Assembly: GCA_049290495.1 (NCBI GenBank)
Contig: JBATNV010000100.1
Location: 1-35,475, forward strand
Source: SHZI01 sp049290495
Lineage (GTDB): Bacteria > Pseudomonadota > Gammaproteobacteria > Steroidobacterales > GCA-2729495
Direction of reading: 5' to 3'
Length of the DNA stretch: 35,475 nucleotides
Shown piece by piece: positions 7,630-15,609 of the stretch. The translations under genes and the position numbers were made by a program. Every line of letters begins with the position of its first letter. Within the stretch, counting starts at the first letter, position 1. The notes under the pieces were generated by a model. The model did not search any database. It had not been told where the DNA came from and was given only the letters and a program-made list of their open reading frames with translations.

Positions 7630-8649
7630 ATGCGTATCCAGACCCTCCGTGAACTCCTGCGCAGCAGCGGCGCCCGGCCGCAGCACGAGGCATTGCTGTT
7701 GCGCGCCTGGTTGCGCGGTCTGGCGCTGGATACCTGGGCGTACAAGCCCGAATCAGCATTCCCCAAGCAGCTGATTGCTGCTCTGCCGGTGATTTCTGCC
7801 GCAATTACCGCACTTGGGCGTGTGCATTCCGGACACACCGGCGCCGATGACTCCGAGCGACTGCTGGTGCAGCTGGCTGACGGACAGACAGTGGAGACCG
7901 TGCTGCTCCCGCCAGCCGGTGTTTGCGTCTCCACCCAGGTCGGTTGTGCGGTCGGTTGCCTGTTTTGCATGACCGGGCGTGAAGGGCTGCTGCGCCAGCT
8001 CGACAGCGCCGAGATCGTCGTGCAGGTGGCGCTGGCCCGTGCCCGACGCAACGTGCGCCGCGTGGTATTCATGGGCATGGGTGAACCTGCCCACAATCTC
8101 GATAACGTACTCGAAGCCATCGAGCTGCTCGGTACCGAGGGTGGTATCGGTCACAAGGAACTGGTGTTCTCGACAGTTGGAGACCGGCGTGTGTTCGAGC
8201 GCCTGCCACAGGGCGTGGTCAAGCCGGCACTGGCGCTCTCACTGCATACGACCAAGGCGGCACTGCGCGCGGAGCTGCTGCCACGCGCGCCACGCATCGA
8301 TCCGGCGGAACTGGTGGAGCTGGGCGAAGCCTATGCCCGCAGGACCACCTATCCGATCCAGTACCAGTGGACGTTGCTCAAGGACGTCAACGACGGCAAC
8401 GACGAACTCGAGCGCATCGCGACCCTGCTGGCTGGCAAATATGCGGTGCTGAACTTCATTCCGTACAACACCGTTGAAGGACTGGATTTTCAGCGTCTCT
8501 CAATCCAGCGGGCCGCCGAGATGGCGCGCTGGCTGCATCAGCACGGCGTGCTGACCAAGCTGCGGCGTTCGGCCGGGCAGGATATCGCTGGTGGCTGCGG
8601 ACAGCTGCGTGCGCGGCACATTGTCGGAGAATTATGCGGCGAGGCGTGA
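7630..8649 (+). CDS. RlmN/Cfr-family radical SAM RNA methyltransferase-like protein
   Basis: 339 residues from the ATG at 7630; a GTG at 7591 is in frame but overlaps the divergent regulatory box. The iron-sulfur motif CX3CX2C is C106-C110-C113 (VGCAVGCLFC). C99 in VCVSTQ and C323 in GGCGQLR correspond to the two cysteines used by RlmN/Cfr for methyl transfer, and GMGEP is at 149-153. RlmN methylates C2 of adenosine in 23S rRNA and tRNA using two SAM molecules. The protein is shorter than typical RlmN (about 380 residues) with a reduced N-terminal accessory region, so it may be a paralogue with another target. The 3' end overlaps dusB by 18 bases, convergently. Confidence 0.85.
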   Translation: MRIQTLRELLRSSGARPQHEALLLRAWLRGLALDTWAYKPESAFPKQLIAALPVISAAITALGRVHSGHTGADDSERLLVQLADGQTVETVLLPPAGVCVSTQVGCAVGCLFCMTGREGLLRQLDSAEIVVQVALARARRNVRRVVFMGMGEPAHNLDNVLEAIELLGTEGGIGHKELVFSTVGDRRVFERLPQGVVKPALALSLHTTKAALRAELLPRAPRIDPAELVELGEAYARRTTYPIQYQWTLLKDVNDGNDELERIATLLAGKYAVLNFIPYNTVEGLDFQRLSIQRAAEMARWLHQHGVLTKLRRSAGQDIAGGCGQLRARHIVGELCGEA

Positions 8650-9618
8650 GCTGTCGATCAACGTTTCGAAGTGTTCTTGTGTTGCGCGGATCTGTTCTTC
8701 AGCACTTTCGGTCTGGTTCACCCGGTTGCGAAAAGCCAGGTGTCCCGGATGTGCCCGGCTGTACCAGCCCAGGTGTTTACGCGCGATGCGCACGCCCATG
8801 TGCTCGCCATAGAAGGCGTGCAGGGCACCAAGGTGGCCGAGCAGATGGTCGCGCGCTTCGGCGAGTGAGGCTGCAGGCAGCAAAGTCCCGGTCGCCAGAT
8901 AGTGCGCGATCTCGCGGAAGATCCATGGCCGGCCCTGTGCGGCGCGACCAATCATCACGGCATCACAGCCGGTGTGCTTCAGCACCATGAGTGCTTTCTC
9001 CGGCGTGTCGATGTCGCCATTGGCGATGACCGGGATACCGACGGCAGTTTTCACGGCGGCGACACTGTCGTACTCGGCGGTACCGCCAAACAAATCCTCA
9101 CGCGTGCGGCCGTGCACGGCGATGGCGGCGATGCCGGCTGATTCGGCAATGCGTGCGACGATCACGGCATTGCGCTGCCCGCGCATATAGCCGGTGCGGA
9201 TCTTCAGTGTGACCGGGACCGGTACCGCGCGTACCACGGCGTCGAGAATCCGCCCGACCAGCACTTCATCGCGCAAGAGCGCAGAGCCGGCCGCCACGTT
9301 GCAGACTTTCTTTGCCGGGCAGCCCATATTGATATCGATGAGCTGCGCACCAAGGTCCATGTTGTAGCGTGCGGCATCGGCAAGCTGCTGCGGGTCGTGA
9401 CCGGCGATCTGTACGCCGACCGGCCCGATCTCATCGACAAAATCCAGACGTTGCTGCGACTTTCGCGATCCGCGCAGCCGCGGGTTGGCGCTGGTCATCT
9501 CCGAGATGGCGAGGCCTGCGCCCAGCTGTCTACACAGCTGTCGAAAAGGTTTGTCGGTCACACCGGCCATCGGCGCGAGTATTACCGGGGAGCTGAGCGT
9601 GTAGGGTCCGATCTGCAT
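8632..9618 (-). CDS. dusB: tRNA-dihydrouridine synthase B
   Basis: 328 residues from the ATG at 9618 (MQIGPYTL), the usual DusB N-terminus; 15 further in-frame codons upstream overlap the pseudouridine synthase gene and are unlikely to be translated. It is an FMN-dependent TIM-barrel enzyme reducing uridines in the tRNA D-loop with NADPH. Seen: APMAGVTDKPFR near the start, INMGCPAKKV with the catalytic Cys at residue 100, KIRTG, HGRTR, IANGDI and the GRAAQGRPW FMN-phosphate loop. In many gammaproteobacteria dusB is followed by fis; here it is not, as the downstream neighbour is the convergent RlmN-like gene. It follows the pseudouridine synthase after an 11-base gap. Confidence 0.93.
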   Translation of the reverse strand: MQIGPYTLSSPVILAPMAGVTDKPFRQLCRQLGAGLAISEMTSANPRLRGSRKSQQRLDFVDEIGPVGVQIAGHDPQQLADAARYNMDLGAQLIDINMGCPAKKVCNVAAGSALLRDEVLVGRILDAVVRAVPVPVTLKIRTGYMRGQRNAVIVARIAESAGIAAIAVHGRTREDLFGGTAEYDSVAAVKTAVGIPVIANGDIDTPEKALMVLKHTGCDAVMIGRAAQGRPWIFREIAHYLATGTLLPAASLAEARDHLLGHLGALHAFYGEHMGVRIARKHLGWYSRAHPGHLAFRNRVNQTESAEEQIRATQEHFETLIDSSRLAA

Positions 9619-9629
9619 GGACGGGAATT

Positions 9630-10373
9630 CTAGCGGCACTCGTGCTCGTCCAGCCAACGCCACTGGCCTTTGGCGAGCGCGCCCAGCTGCAGCGGGCCGA
9701 TGGCGACGCGGATCAGCCGCAGCACGCCGATGCCCTGTGCTTCCAGCAGCCGACGGATATGCCGGTTGCGGCCTTCGTCGAGGATCACTTCCAGCCAGGC
9801 GTTCTTCTCGCCGTGGCGGATGAATAAAGCGGACTTCGCCGCCAGCTGGCCTTCCTCACAACTGATGCCGGCAACGAGGCGTGCAAGAAGTTTCGCATCG
9901 GCCTGTGCGCTGATCTGCACGTGATAGGTCTTGTCAGGTCCGGTCGCTGGATCGGTGATGCGCGCCGCCCACGCCGGATCGTTGCTGAACAGCAGGAGGC
10001 CCTCGCTGGCCTTGTCCAGTCGGCCGACCGGCGCCAGCCACGGCAGGCCCGCGCCATCGAAACAGCGATAGACCGTATCCCGACCTTGCTCGTCGGCAGT
10101 GGTGGTAACCAGTCCGCGCGGCTTGTTGAGCATCAGGTAGCGCTTTTCGACAGCGACCAGCGGCTGCCCGTCCAGAGCCAATCGATCCCGATCAGCAATG
10201 ACCGGATACTCCGGGTCACGCACCACCCGGCCATTGACGGCAATGCGGCCGGCGCGAACCCAGTCGGCGGCTACGGTGCGCGAGGCCAGCCCGAGCCTGG
10301 ATACCGTGCGTGCGATGCCGTGCCTTATGGTCGATGGGGAAATCAGGGTCTGACCCGGACTATCTGAGAGCAT
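9630..10373 (-). CDS. RsuA/RluB/RluE/RluF-family rRNA pseudouridine synthase
   Basis: 247 residues. An N-terminal S4 RNA-binding domain (about 18-65, SRLGLASRTVAADWVRAG) is followed by the catalytic domain. The conserved GRLDKASEGLLLFSND carries the nucleophilic Asp (D120); LNKPRGLVTT and GRNRHIRRLL are further family motifs. It isomerises a specific uridine in rRNA; the motifs do not settle whether the target is 16S U516 (RsuA) or a 23S site (RluB/E/F). The N-terminal 15 or so residues before the S4 domain are poorly conserved in type, so the true start could be slightly later. The start overlaps the PPOX gene's end by 14 bases, suggesting coupled translation. Confidence 0.92.
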   Translation of the reverse strand: MLSDSPGQTLISPSTIRHGIARTVSRLGLASRTVAADWVRAGRIAVNGRVVRDPEYPVIADRDRLALDGQPLVAVEKRYLMLNKPRGLVTTTADEQGRDTVYRCFDGAGLPWLAPVGRLDKASEGLLLFSNDPAWAARITDPATGPDKTYHVQISAQADAKLLARLVAGISCEEGQLAAKSALFIRHGEKNAWLEVILDEGRNRHIRRLLEAQGIGVLRLIRVAIGPLQLGALAKGQWRWLDEHECR

Positions 10374-10917
10374 CGATGTTCAGGCCTTCAAGCCCGTCGA
10401 TGCTGTGACGATTCTGTTTCGCGGCCTTGGCGCGCAGTTGATCCGGTGTCTTGCCGGCAACGGCCCGTTCTATCTCGTCGCGTTGCCCGGCGTAGTCGTA
10501 GAGTGGTACGCCCCAGCCACAGGAATCTGAAATGCGCTCCAGTCTGATACGGATGATGTTCCGGCAGACTGGCTGTGGCGGGAAGGTTGCCAGCAGTGTC
10601 CTGAACTCCGGATGGTCGCGTTCGATCACAGTACCGCGACCATGCAGGCGGAGAATGCGCGGGCCGCCTTCAAAGGCGCAGAACATCACGACGATGCGGC
10701 TGTTCTCCTTGAGGTGGGCCACGGTTTCAATACCGCTGCCGCCCAGATCCAGATAAGCGATTTCGGTGGGGCCAAGGATGCGCAGGGTATCGAGCCCCTT
10801 CGGCGAGCAGTTGATGCGGCCGTCGGCAGCCAGCGGTGCGCTGGCGACGAAAAACATTTGCTGCCGGCGTATCCAGCCAGCCAGGGTATCGTCGATCTGT
10901 TCAAACAGTCTTGCCAT
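10360..10917 (-). CDS. Pyridoxamine 5'-phosphate oxidase-family (FMN split-barrel) protein
   Basis: 185 residues from the ATG at 10917 (MARLFEQI); the frame stays open upstream, but that extension runs into the preceding gene and lacks family features. Seen: FFVASAPLAADGRINCSPKG, YLDLGGSGIETVAHLKEN, IVVMFCAFEGGPRILRLHGRG, the beta-barrel pattern of the PPOX-like family typified by proteins annotated pyridoxamine 5'-phosphate oxidase-related, FMN-binding. These are flavin- or F420-type reductases, and most members have no proven substrate. The C-terminal third (about 140-185) is a charged helical extension. It probably shares a transcript with the downstream pseudouridine synthase and dusB. 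Confidence 0.85.
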   Translation of the reverse strand: MARLFEQIDDTLAGWIRRQQMFFVASAPLAADGRINCSPKGLDTLRILGPTEIAYLDLGGSGIETVAHLKENSRIVVMFCAFEGGPRILRLHGRGTVIERDHPEFRTLLATFPPQPVCRNIIRIRLERISDSCGWGVPLYDYAGQRDEIERAVAGKTPDQLRAKAAKQNRHSIDGLEGLNIDALR

Positions 10918-11072
10918 GAAAACCGGGCCAGGATAGAGCAGGCTCAGGTTACCACTACCAGTCAAATACCGACGTTCAGCCTTGCCGATGATGAGATTAA
11001 CCTCGGCTTCCAGGAGTCGGATCAGGCTGCCGGCAGCCGGGGGCTGGCTGACCCGGGACGCCGCGGCGAGTA

Positions 11073-11092
11073 GCCACCTGAGCTCAGGTGGC
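11073..11092. repeat. Perfect 20-base palindrome straddling a stop codon
   Basis: GCCACCTGAGCTCAGGTGGC reads identically on both strands and contains the stop codon (11084-11086) of the acyl-CoA-ligase-like gene. In the leftward transcript it would fold as an eight-pair stem with a four-base loop; there is no T tract, so intrinsic termination is unlikely. It may mark the operon boundary, stabilise an mRNA end or bind a dimeric regulator. The following 155 bases up to the PPOX start hold no recognised gene. Confidence 0.5.
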
Positions 11093-12559
11093 GTCTTCGA
11101 GTACCTGGGTGCGCAGGGCATTGCGGTCTATCTTGCCCATGTCGTCACGTGTCAGGCTGGTGACATCGAACAAGCGCATTGCCACTGGCAGATTCAGGGT
11201 TTTGCGCGACCAGGTGGCGATCCCGGCGAGACTCGTCGGAGTTGCCGCTGGCCGACGCTCGATACCGGCGCCGACCATCACGCTTCCGTCGGTATTCTCG
11301 ATGGTGAAGGCAACGGCGGTACGTACCTCGGGGTGCGATTCGATACCGCTGTCGATCAGCGGCAGCGCATATTTGTGTCCGCCCAGATTAACGATATCGT
11401 CGCTGCGCCCTTCGATGAATACCAGTCCGTCGGCAGTCACGTGTCCGACATCACCTGGATAGAACCAGCCGTCTTGAAATCGCGCTGGAGCATTGCTGGC
11501 TGCGGGTTCACGGTAGTAGCCGTCCGGCATACCCTCGCCCCTGACGCGGATTTCACCGCTCTTCCCGGGCGGTAGTTGCTGGCCATCGGCATCGAGGACC
11601 TCGACCTGCGCCCAGGGCGTGATGCGGCCGGTGCTGCCGGGCGCTGTACAAAGGATTTCCGGTGTCGCGAATGCCAGTATGCCGATTTCCGTGATGCCGT
11701 ACAGAGTAAAGACATGCGGTGTAAAGCGGGTGCGCAGCAGTTCAGTCATCGCTGGTGTCGGGGTTGCACCGACGAGGCGCAGGTGTCTCAGCGAGGGCAG
11801 GGCGAGACCACGCCCTGGCAACACCGCAGCGACAGGCGGTACCGCGGCTGGTGACAGCAGACAGTGTGTGACGCCGTAGAGGCGTATGGTGTTTACGATG
11901 TCTGTGGTGCTGAAGGTCTTGTCGAATACCACCGTGCCGCCCTGCATCAGCACGCCCATGGTCAACAGTATGGACGCGGTGATGTGCAGGTCAGGTGGCA
12001 GCAGCCGGGTATCCTTATCGCATTCGTACAGGGTGCGTTCGACGCGCCTGGTGAAGCTCGCATGAGTGTGCATCACGCCACGGCGCGCCCCGGTGGTACC
12101 CGAGGTGAGTGCGATACGCATCGGGGTCGTGTCGTCGGGATAGTAGCCGCCAAGATCCGGTTCGTGAATATTTCCAGACAGCGACATCGAATCGAGGAGT
12201 ATCACTCTGGCAAGAGGCAGTTCTGCAACCGGACGCCAGTTGGTGACCAGGGTGTTGATGCCGAACCTGACGATCAGTTCGCGCCTTGCGTCCTCTTTCA
12301 GCTTGGGTGGCAAAGGTACGCTCAGCGCGCCGAGCCGGGCCAGTGCCAGGAACGCCACGCAGTGCATCGGCCAGCGTCCCATCGACAGCCCGACAGTGTC
12401 GCCCGGACGGATGCCGCGCTCGTAAAACAGGCTGCTGGTGGCATGAATGAGCGTGAGGAACTGCCCGTAGTCGAGAATGCGATCCTGGAAGATAAACGCA
12501 GGGGCGGCCGGGTTGGCAACGGCAGTGGCGCGGATACGCTCGATCAGGAGTCGGGACAT
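11084..12559 (-). CDS. Class I adenylate-forming enzyme (acyl-CoA synthetase/ligase-like)
   Basis: 491 residues, an ANL-superfamily enzyme that activates a carboxylate with ATP, normally for transfer to CoA or a carrier protein. Core motifs are intact: A3 LTSGTTGARRG (151-161), A5 YGITE (287-291), A7 FYPGDVG (366-372), A8 EGRSDDIVNLGGHKY (383-397) and the A10 catalytic Lys K476 in DDMGKIDRN. Its closest look is to medium- or long-chain acyl or aryl CoA ligases; the acid cannot be predicted. The gene follows the MBL-fold hydrolase after 25 bases. A thioester hydrolase next to a ligase would make metabolic sense but is inference. Confidence 0.88.
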   Translation of the reverse strand: MSRLLIERIRATAVANPAAPAFIFQDRILDYGQFLTLIHATSSLFYERGIRPGDTVGLSMGRWPMHCVAFLALARLGALSVPLPPKLKEDARRELIVRFGINTLVTNWRPVAELPLARVILLDSMSLSGNIHEPDLGGYYPDDTTPMRIALTSGTTGARRGVMHTHASFTRRVERTLYECDKDTRLLPPDLHITASILLTMGVLMQGGTVVFDKTFSTTDIVNTIRLYGVTHCLLSPAAVPPVAAVLPGRGLALPSLRHLRLVGATPTPAMTELLRTRFTPHVFTLYGITEIGILAFATPEILCTAPGSTGRITPWAQVEVLDADGQQLPPGKSGEIRVRGEGMPDGYYREPAASNAPARFQDGWFYPGDVGHVTADGLVFIEGRSDDIVNLGGHKYALPLIDSGIESHPEVRTAVAFTIENTDGSVMVGAGIERRPAATPTSLAGIATWSRKTLNLPVAMRLFDVTSLTRDDMGKIDRNALRTQVLEDAT

Positions 12560-12584
12560 GGTATGCGGCCCCGTTCTCTTCTGC

Positions 12585-13250
12585 CTACATTCGGCGCGCT
12601 GCCGCCAGCGCCCGGTCGCTCACAAAGGGATTGCCCTGCCGTTCCTGTCCGAAGCTCGAGGTCGGGCCATGGCCGGGCACAAAGGTGACCTCGTTGCCGA
12701 GTGGCCAGAGCCGGCGGGTGATCGAGTCGATCAGCGTGGCGTAATCGCCGCCGGGAAAATCTGTACGCCCGATGGAGCCGGCGAACAGCACGTCGCCGAC
12801 AAAACAGGTCTGTGCTGAGCGGCTGAAGAACACCACATGTCCGGGCGTGTGGCCGGGGCAATGATGTACCTCCAGTACTTCGTTGCCGACCTGCACAGTG
12901 TCGCCCTCGTGCAGCCAGCGATCTGGCTCAAAGGTATCAACCTGGGTGAAGCCGAAATTGCGCGCCTGTTCCGGTAGCGCTTCGATCCAGTAGCGGTCGC
13001 CTTCGTGCGGTCCTTCAATCGGCAGCGTAAATCGTCTGACGAGTTCAGCGGCGCCACCGGCGTGATCGATGTGGGCGTGAGTCAGCAGGATCTTTGTCAG
13101 CTGTACCTGGTGTTCCTCAACGCCAGCCAGGATCTCATCCAGATCGCCGCCCGGATCGATGACCGCGCCCTGCATGGTTGCTGTGCACCAGATGACTGAG
13201 CAGTTCTGCTGAAACGCAGTGACCGGAACGATGAGTACCTGGAGACTCAT
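12585..13250 (-). CDS. Metallo-beta-lactamase-fold hydrolase, glyoxalase II-like (YcbL type)
   Basis: 221 residues from the ATG at 13250, which overlaps the stop of the upstream NnrS gene by four bases (ATGA); an in-frame start 42 bases earlier would intrude further. The dinuclear metal site is complete: HAHIDH (58-63), H134 in CPGHTPGH, D153 in VGDVLF and H194 in VPGHGP. GRTDFPGGDY is typical of the short glyoxalase II-related group represented by YcbL, which hydrolyses S-lactoylglutathione or related thioesters. It probably acts in the cytoplasm, as there is no signal peptide. Confidence 0.9.
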   Translation of the reverse strand: MSLQVLIVPVTAFQQNCSVIWCTATMQGAVIDPGGDLDEILAGVEEHQVQLTKILLTHAHIDHAGGAAELVRRFTLPIEGPHEGDRYWIEALPEQARNFGFTQVDTFEPDRWLHEGDTVQVGNEVLEVHHCPGHTPGHVVFFSRSAQTCFVGDVLFAGSIGRTDFPGGDYATLIDSITRRLWPLGNEVTFVPGHGPTSSFGQERQGNPFVSDRALAAARRM

Positions 13251-14452
13251 GTGCGGTTTGCCAAACCGCCGGGCTGATCGGCGCGCGGCCACGTCAGCAT
13301 CGGTGCGTAGTGCCAGATGAACAGACCGAAGCTTGCGATCCAGAGCAGCCCCGAGCCGGTATAGGCCAATGCGCCACCGGTCGCACTGAGCAGGCCGAAT
13401 GTCCTGAGCATGGCTGCAAGGCCGAGCAGCACATAGGCAAGCTGGATGATGCGCGCTGCATGTAATGGTCTGCCGGTATGTCCCAGTGCCACTCGCGTCA
13501 TCATGCCGAGGATGACGCCGCCGATGCCGCCCACGGTAAGCGCGTGCAGGGCGGCGGTTTCGGGCAGCGGCAGGCCGAGCGCAACGGCGCCGAGCAGCAA
13601 AAAGCCGATGGCCAGCCAGGCGTAGGCCACGTGGAGTACCAGCAGCAGCGGCTCAGCAGCAGTCGCCAGTCCGCGCCAGCCCGACAGGCGCAGCAGGTGG
13701 GCCATACCGGCAGCTATGCACAATGCGGCGGTGGCGATACTGGCCGGCATGATGGCCTGACTGAATCCGGCCGCCACGGTCAGCGGCACGATGGAGGCTT
13801 CCAGCCAGGCTCTGGCGCCAGGCAGTTTGCTGGCGCCGTGCATGCGTAACCAGGCGCCGCTGAACCCCGGGATTACGCGACCGCCGATAACGGTGACCAG
13901 CACGGTGAGCAGGTAAATAAACAAGCGGGTCACGATGCGCTGCATGTCGGCTGCGGAGTCTTCGGTCAGCAGGCCCGCAGCTGCCGCATGGTAGAGCAGG
14001 GTGAACAGCGACAGCATCCAGGCAATGACCAGTACGCCGTAGTTACGCCGGTTCTTGGCGCCGACAATCTCGCGCGTGGCAAGCACGCCGAGATAAACCG
14101 GAAAGAGCAGGTCAAGCAGCATTATTACGGTTACAGGCAGCAGTCCGGTGAACAGCATCGCTGCCCGGCCGCACAGCCAGCTGAGTACCAGGCCGGCCAG
14201 CAATGGTCCGCGGATGGGCGGGCGGCCGGTCCAGTTGGCTACTGCCGTCAGCATAAATCCGGCCACCACCGCACCGCCGAAGCCCAGCGCCATCTCGTGC
14301 GCATGCCAGACCGTGGATAGGCTGGCGTCAGCTGGCCAGGGCCGGCCGTTGATCACCAGCAGCCACTGGGCCATGCCAAGTGCCGCAAAAATGCCAGCCA
14401 GCAGGAAGAACGGCCGAAAGGCATAGCTGAACAGGGGGCTTGAGCGGAACAT
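13247..14452 (-). CDS. nnrS: NnrS-family membrane protein
   Basis: 401 residues with about twelve hydrophobic segments across its length. Family hallmarks are RPFFLLAG near the N-terminus, WHAHEMALGFGGAVVAGFMLTAVANWTGRPP, and near the C-terminus HALTVGGIGGVILGMMTRVALGHTGR. NnrS is a haem- and copper-containing inner-membrane protein that relieves nitric-oxide stress, classically controlled by NO-responsive NnrR; no nitrite or NO reductase gene is in this window. I see no obvious FNR/NNR-type site in the 161-base gap upstream. It heads a leftward gene series, and its stop overlaps the start of the MBL-fold hydrolase by four bases. Confidence 0.92.
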   Translation of the reverse strand: MFRSSPLFSYAFRPFFLLAGIFAALGMAQWLLVINGRPWPADASLSTVWHAHEMALGFGGAVVAGFMLTAVANWTGRPPIRGPLLAGLVLSWLCGRAAMLFTGLLPVTVIMLLDLLFPVYLGVLATREIVGAKNRRNYGVLVIAWMLSLFTLLYHAAAAGLLTEDSAADMQRIVTRLFIYLLTVLVTVIGGRVIPGFSGAWLRMHGASKLPGARAWLEASIVPLTVAAGFSQAIMPASIATAALCIAAGMAHLLRLSGWRGLATAAEPLLLVLHVAYAWLAIGFLLLGAVALGLPLPETAALHALTVGGIGGVILGMMTRVALGHTGRPLHAARIIQLAYVLLGLAAMLRTFGLLSATGGALAYTGSGLLWIASFGLFIWHYAPMLTWPRADQPGGLANRT

Positions 14453-14535
14453 GGCCTATTGTCGCGTGCGCCGCTCAATTTGCCAAAGTAAACTCGTGTC
14501 ACGATTGCGAGTGCCGGGCTGCGCCTTTGCCTCAA

Positions 14536-14550
14536 GCCGCGCTGCGCGGC
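14536..14550. repeat. Short GC-rich inverted repeat between nnrS and gnd
   Basis: GCCGCGCTGCGCGGC: seven-base arms around a single base, in the 161-base divergent region between nnrS and gnd. The tight loop makes it a better candidate for a protein-binding palindrome than a terminator. Such GC palindromes arise easily in this base composition, so support is low. Confidence 0.25.
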
Positions 14551-14613
14551 GCCGATAGTCTTCTGTGGTGATCCGGCCATGTAAGTGGCCTTCTGCGTCG
14601 TTGGGGAGTGGCT

Positions 14614-15609
14614 ATGCAACTTGGAATGATCGGTCTGGGCCGGATGGGCGCCAACATGGTGCGCCGTCTCATGCAGCACGGCCATGAATGCGTGGTCTTT
14701 GATGCCAATGCCGATGCGGTCAAGGCGCTGAGTGATGCGGGCGCCAGGGGTGCCGCGTCGATCGACGAGTTCATCGCCCTGCTCAAGCCGCCCCGCGCCG
14801 TCTGGATCATGCTGCCGGTACCAGTCGTTGAAGGTGTCGTGAAGACAGTGGCTGCGCATCTGCAGCCTGGCGATACGCTGATCGACGGCGGCAATTCGCC
14901 GTTTGAGAATGCAATCCGGCGCGCGGAAACGCTTGGTCCGGCTGGTATCCACTTTGTAGACGTCGGCACCAGCGGCGGTGTCTGGGGTCTCGAACGCGGC
15001 TACTGCCTGATGATCGGCGGTGTGCGCGAGGCCGTGCAGCGGCTGGAGCCGGTGTTCCGCGACCTCGCGCCAGGTATGGGCGAGATCGAACCGGTCGCTG
15101 GTCGCAAGGCGGATGATCCGGCTTCGAAGGGCTATCTGCACTGCGGCCCGCCCGGCGCTGGCCATTTCGTGAAGATGGTGCATAACGGTATCGAGTACGG
15201 AATGATGGCCGCCTATGCCGAGGGCTTTAACCTTCTGCGTCATGCCGGTGTGGGACGCACTGATGGTCCGGCCAGGCCTGAAAATCCCGAGCGCTATCTA
15301 TACGACCTTGATCTCGGCGCTGTCGCCGAGTTGTGGCGGCGGGGTAGCGTGGTGACTTCCTGGCTACTCGACCTGACCGCCGCATCGCTGTCGGAAGATC
15401 CACAGCTCAAGGATTTCCAGGGCCGCGTTTCAGATTCCGGTGAAGGTCGCTGGACGCTCAAGGCGGCTATCGACACAGCGGTTCCGGTGCCGGTGCTTTC
15501 AGCGGCGCTGTATTCGCGTTTCGAGTCACGCAGCGAGGCAGACTTTGCCAACCGCCTGCTGTCGGCGATGCGCTTCCAGTTCGGCGGCCACAAGGAACCC
15601 GGCAAGTGA
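14614..15609 (+). CDS. gnd: 6-phosphogluconate dehydrogenase, decarboxylating (short form)
   Basis: 331 residues. The ATG at 14614 is preceded by GGGGAG ending at 14608; the GTG at 14608 is in frame but lies inside that site. Catalyses 6-phosphogluconate to ribulose 5-phosphate with CO2 release. Seen: the Rossmann motif GLGRMGANM (7-15), IDGGNSPFENAIRR, FVDVGTSGGVWGLERGYCLMIGG and GAGHFVKMVHNGIEYGMM with the catalytic Lys and substrate contacts. The length matches the short tetrameric class (about 300-335 residues), often NAD-preferring, rather than the 470-residue E. coli Gnd. It is first in an operon with zwf (four-base overlap) and pgl. Confidence 0.93.
   Translation: MQLGMIGLGRMGANMVRRLMQHGHECVVFDANADAVKALSDAGARGAASIDEFIALLKPPRAVWIMLPVPVVEGVVKTVAAHLQPGDTLIDGGNSPFENAIRRAETLGPAGIHFVDVGTSGGVWGLERGYCLMIGGVREAVQRLEPVFRDLAPGMGEIEPVAGRKADDPASKGYLHCGPPGAGHFVKMVHNGIEYGMMAAYAEGFNLLRHAGVGRTDGPARPENPERYLYDLDLGAVAELWRRGSVVTSWLLDLTAASLSEDPQLKDFQGRVSDSGEGRWTLKAAIDTAVPVPVLSAALYSRFESRSEADFANRLLSAMRFQFGGHKEPGK

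Noticed and set aside
14353..15243. A 296-codon minus-strand frame opposite gnd
   Set aside because: Antisense to the 6PGDH coding sequence, overlaps the nnrS start and has no recognisable motif.
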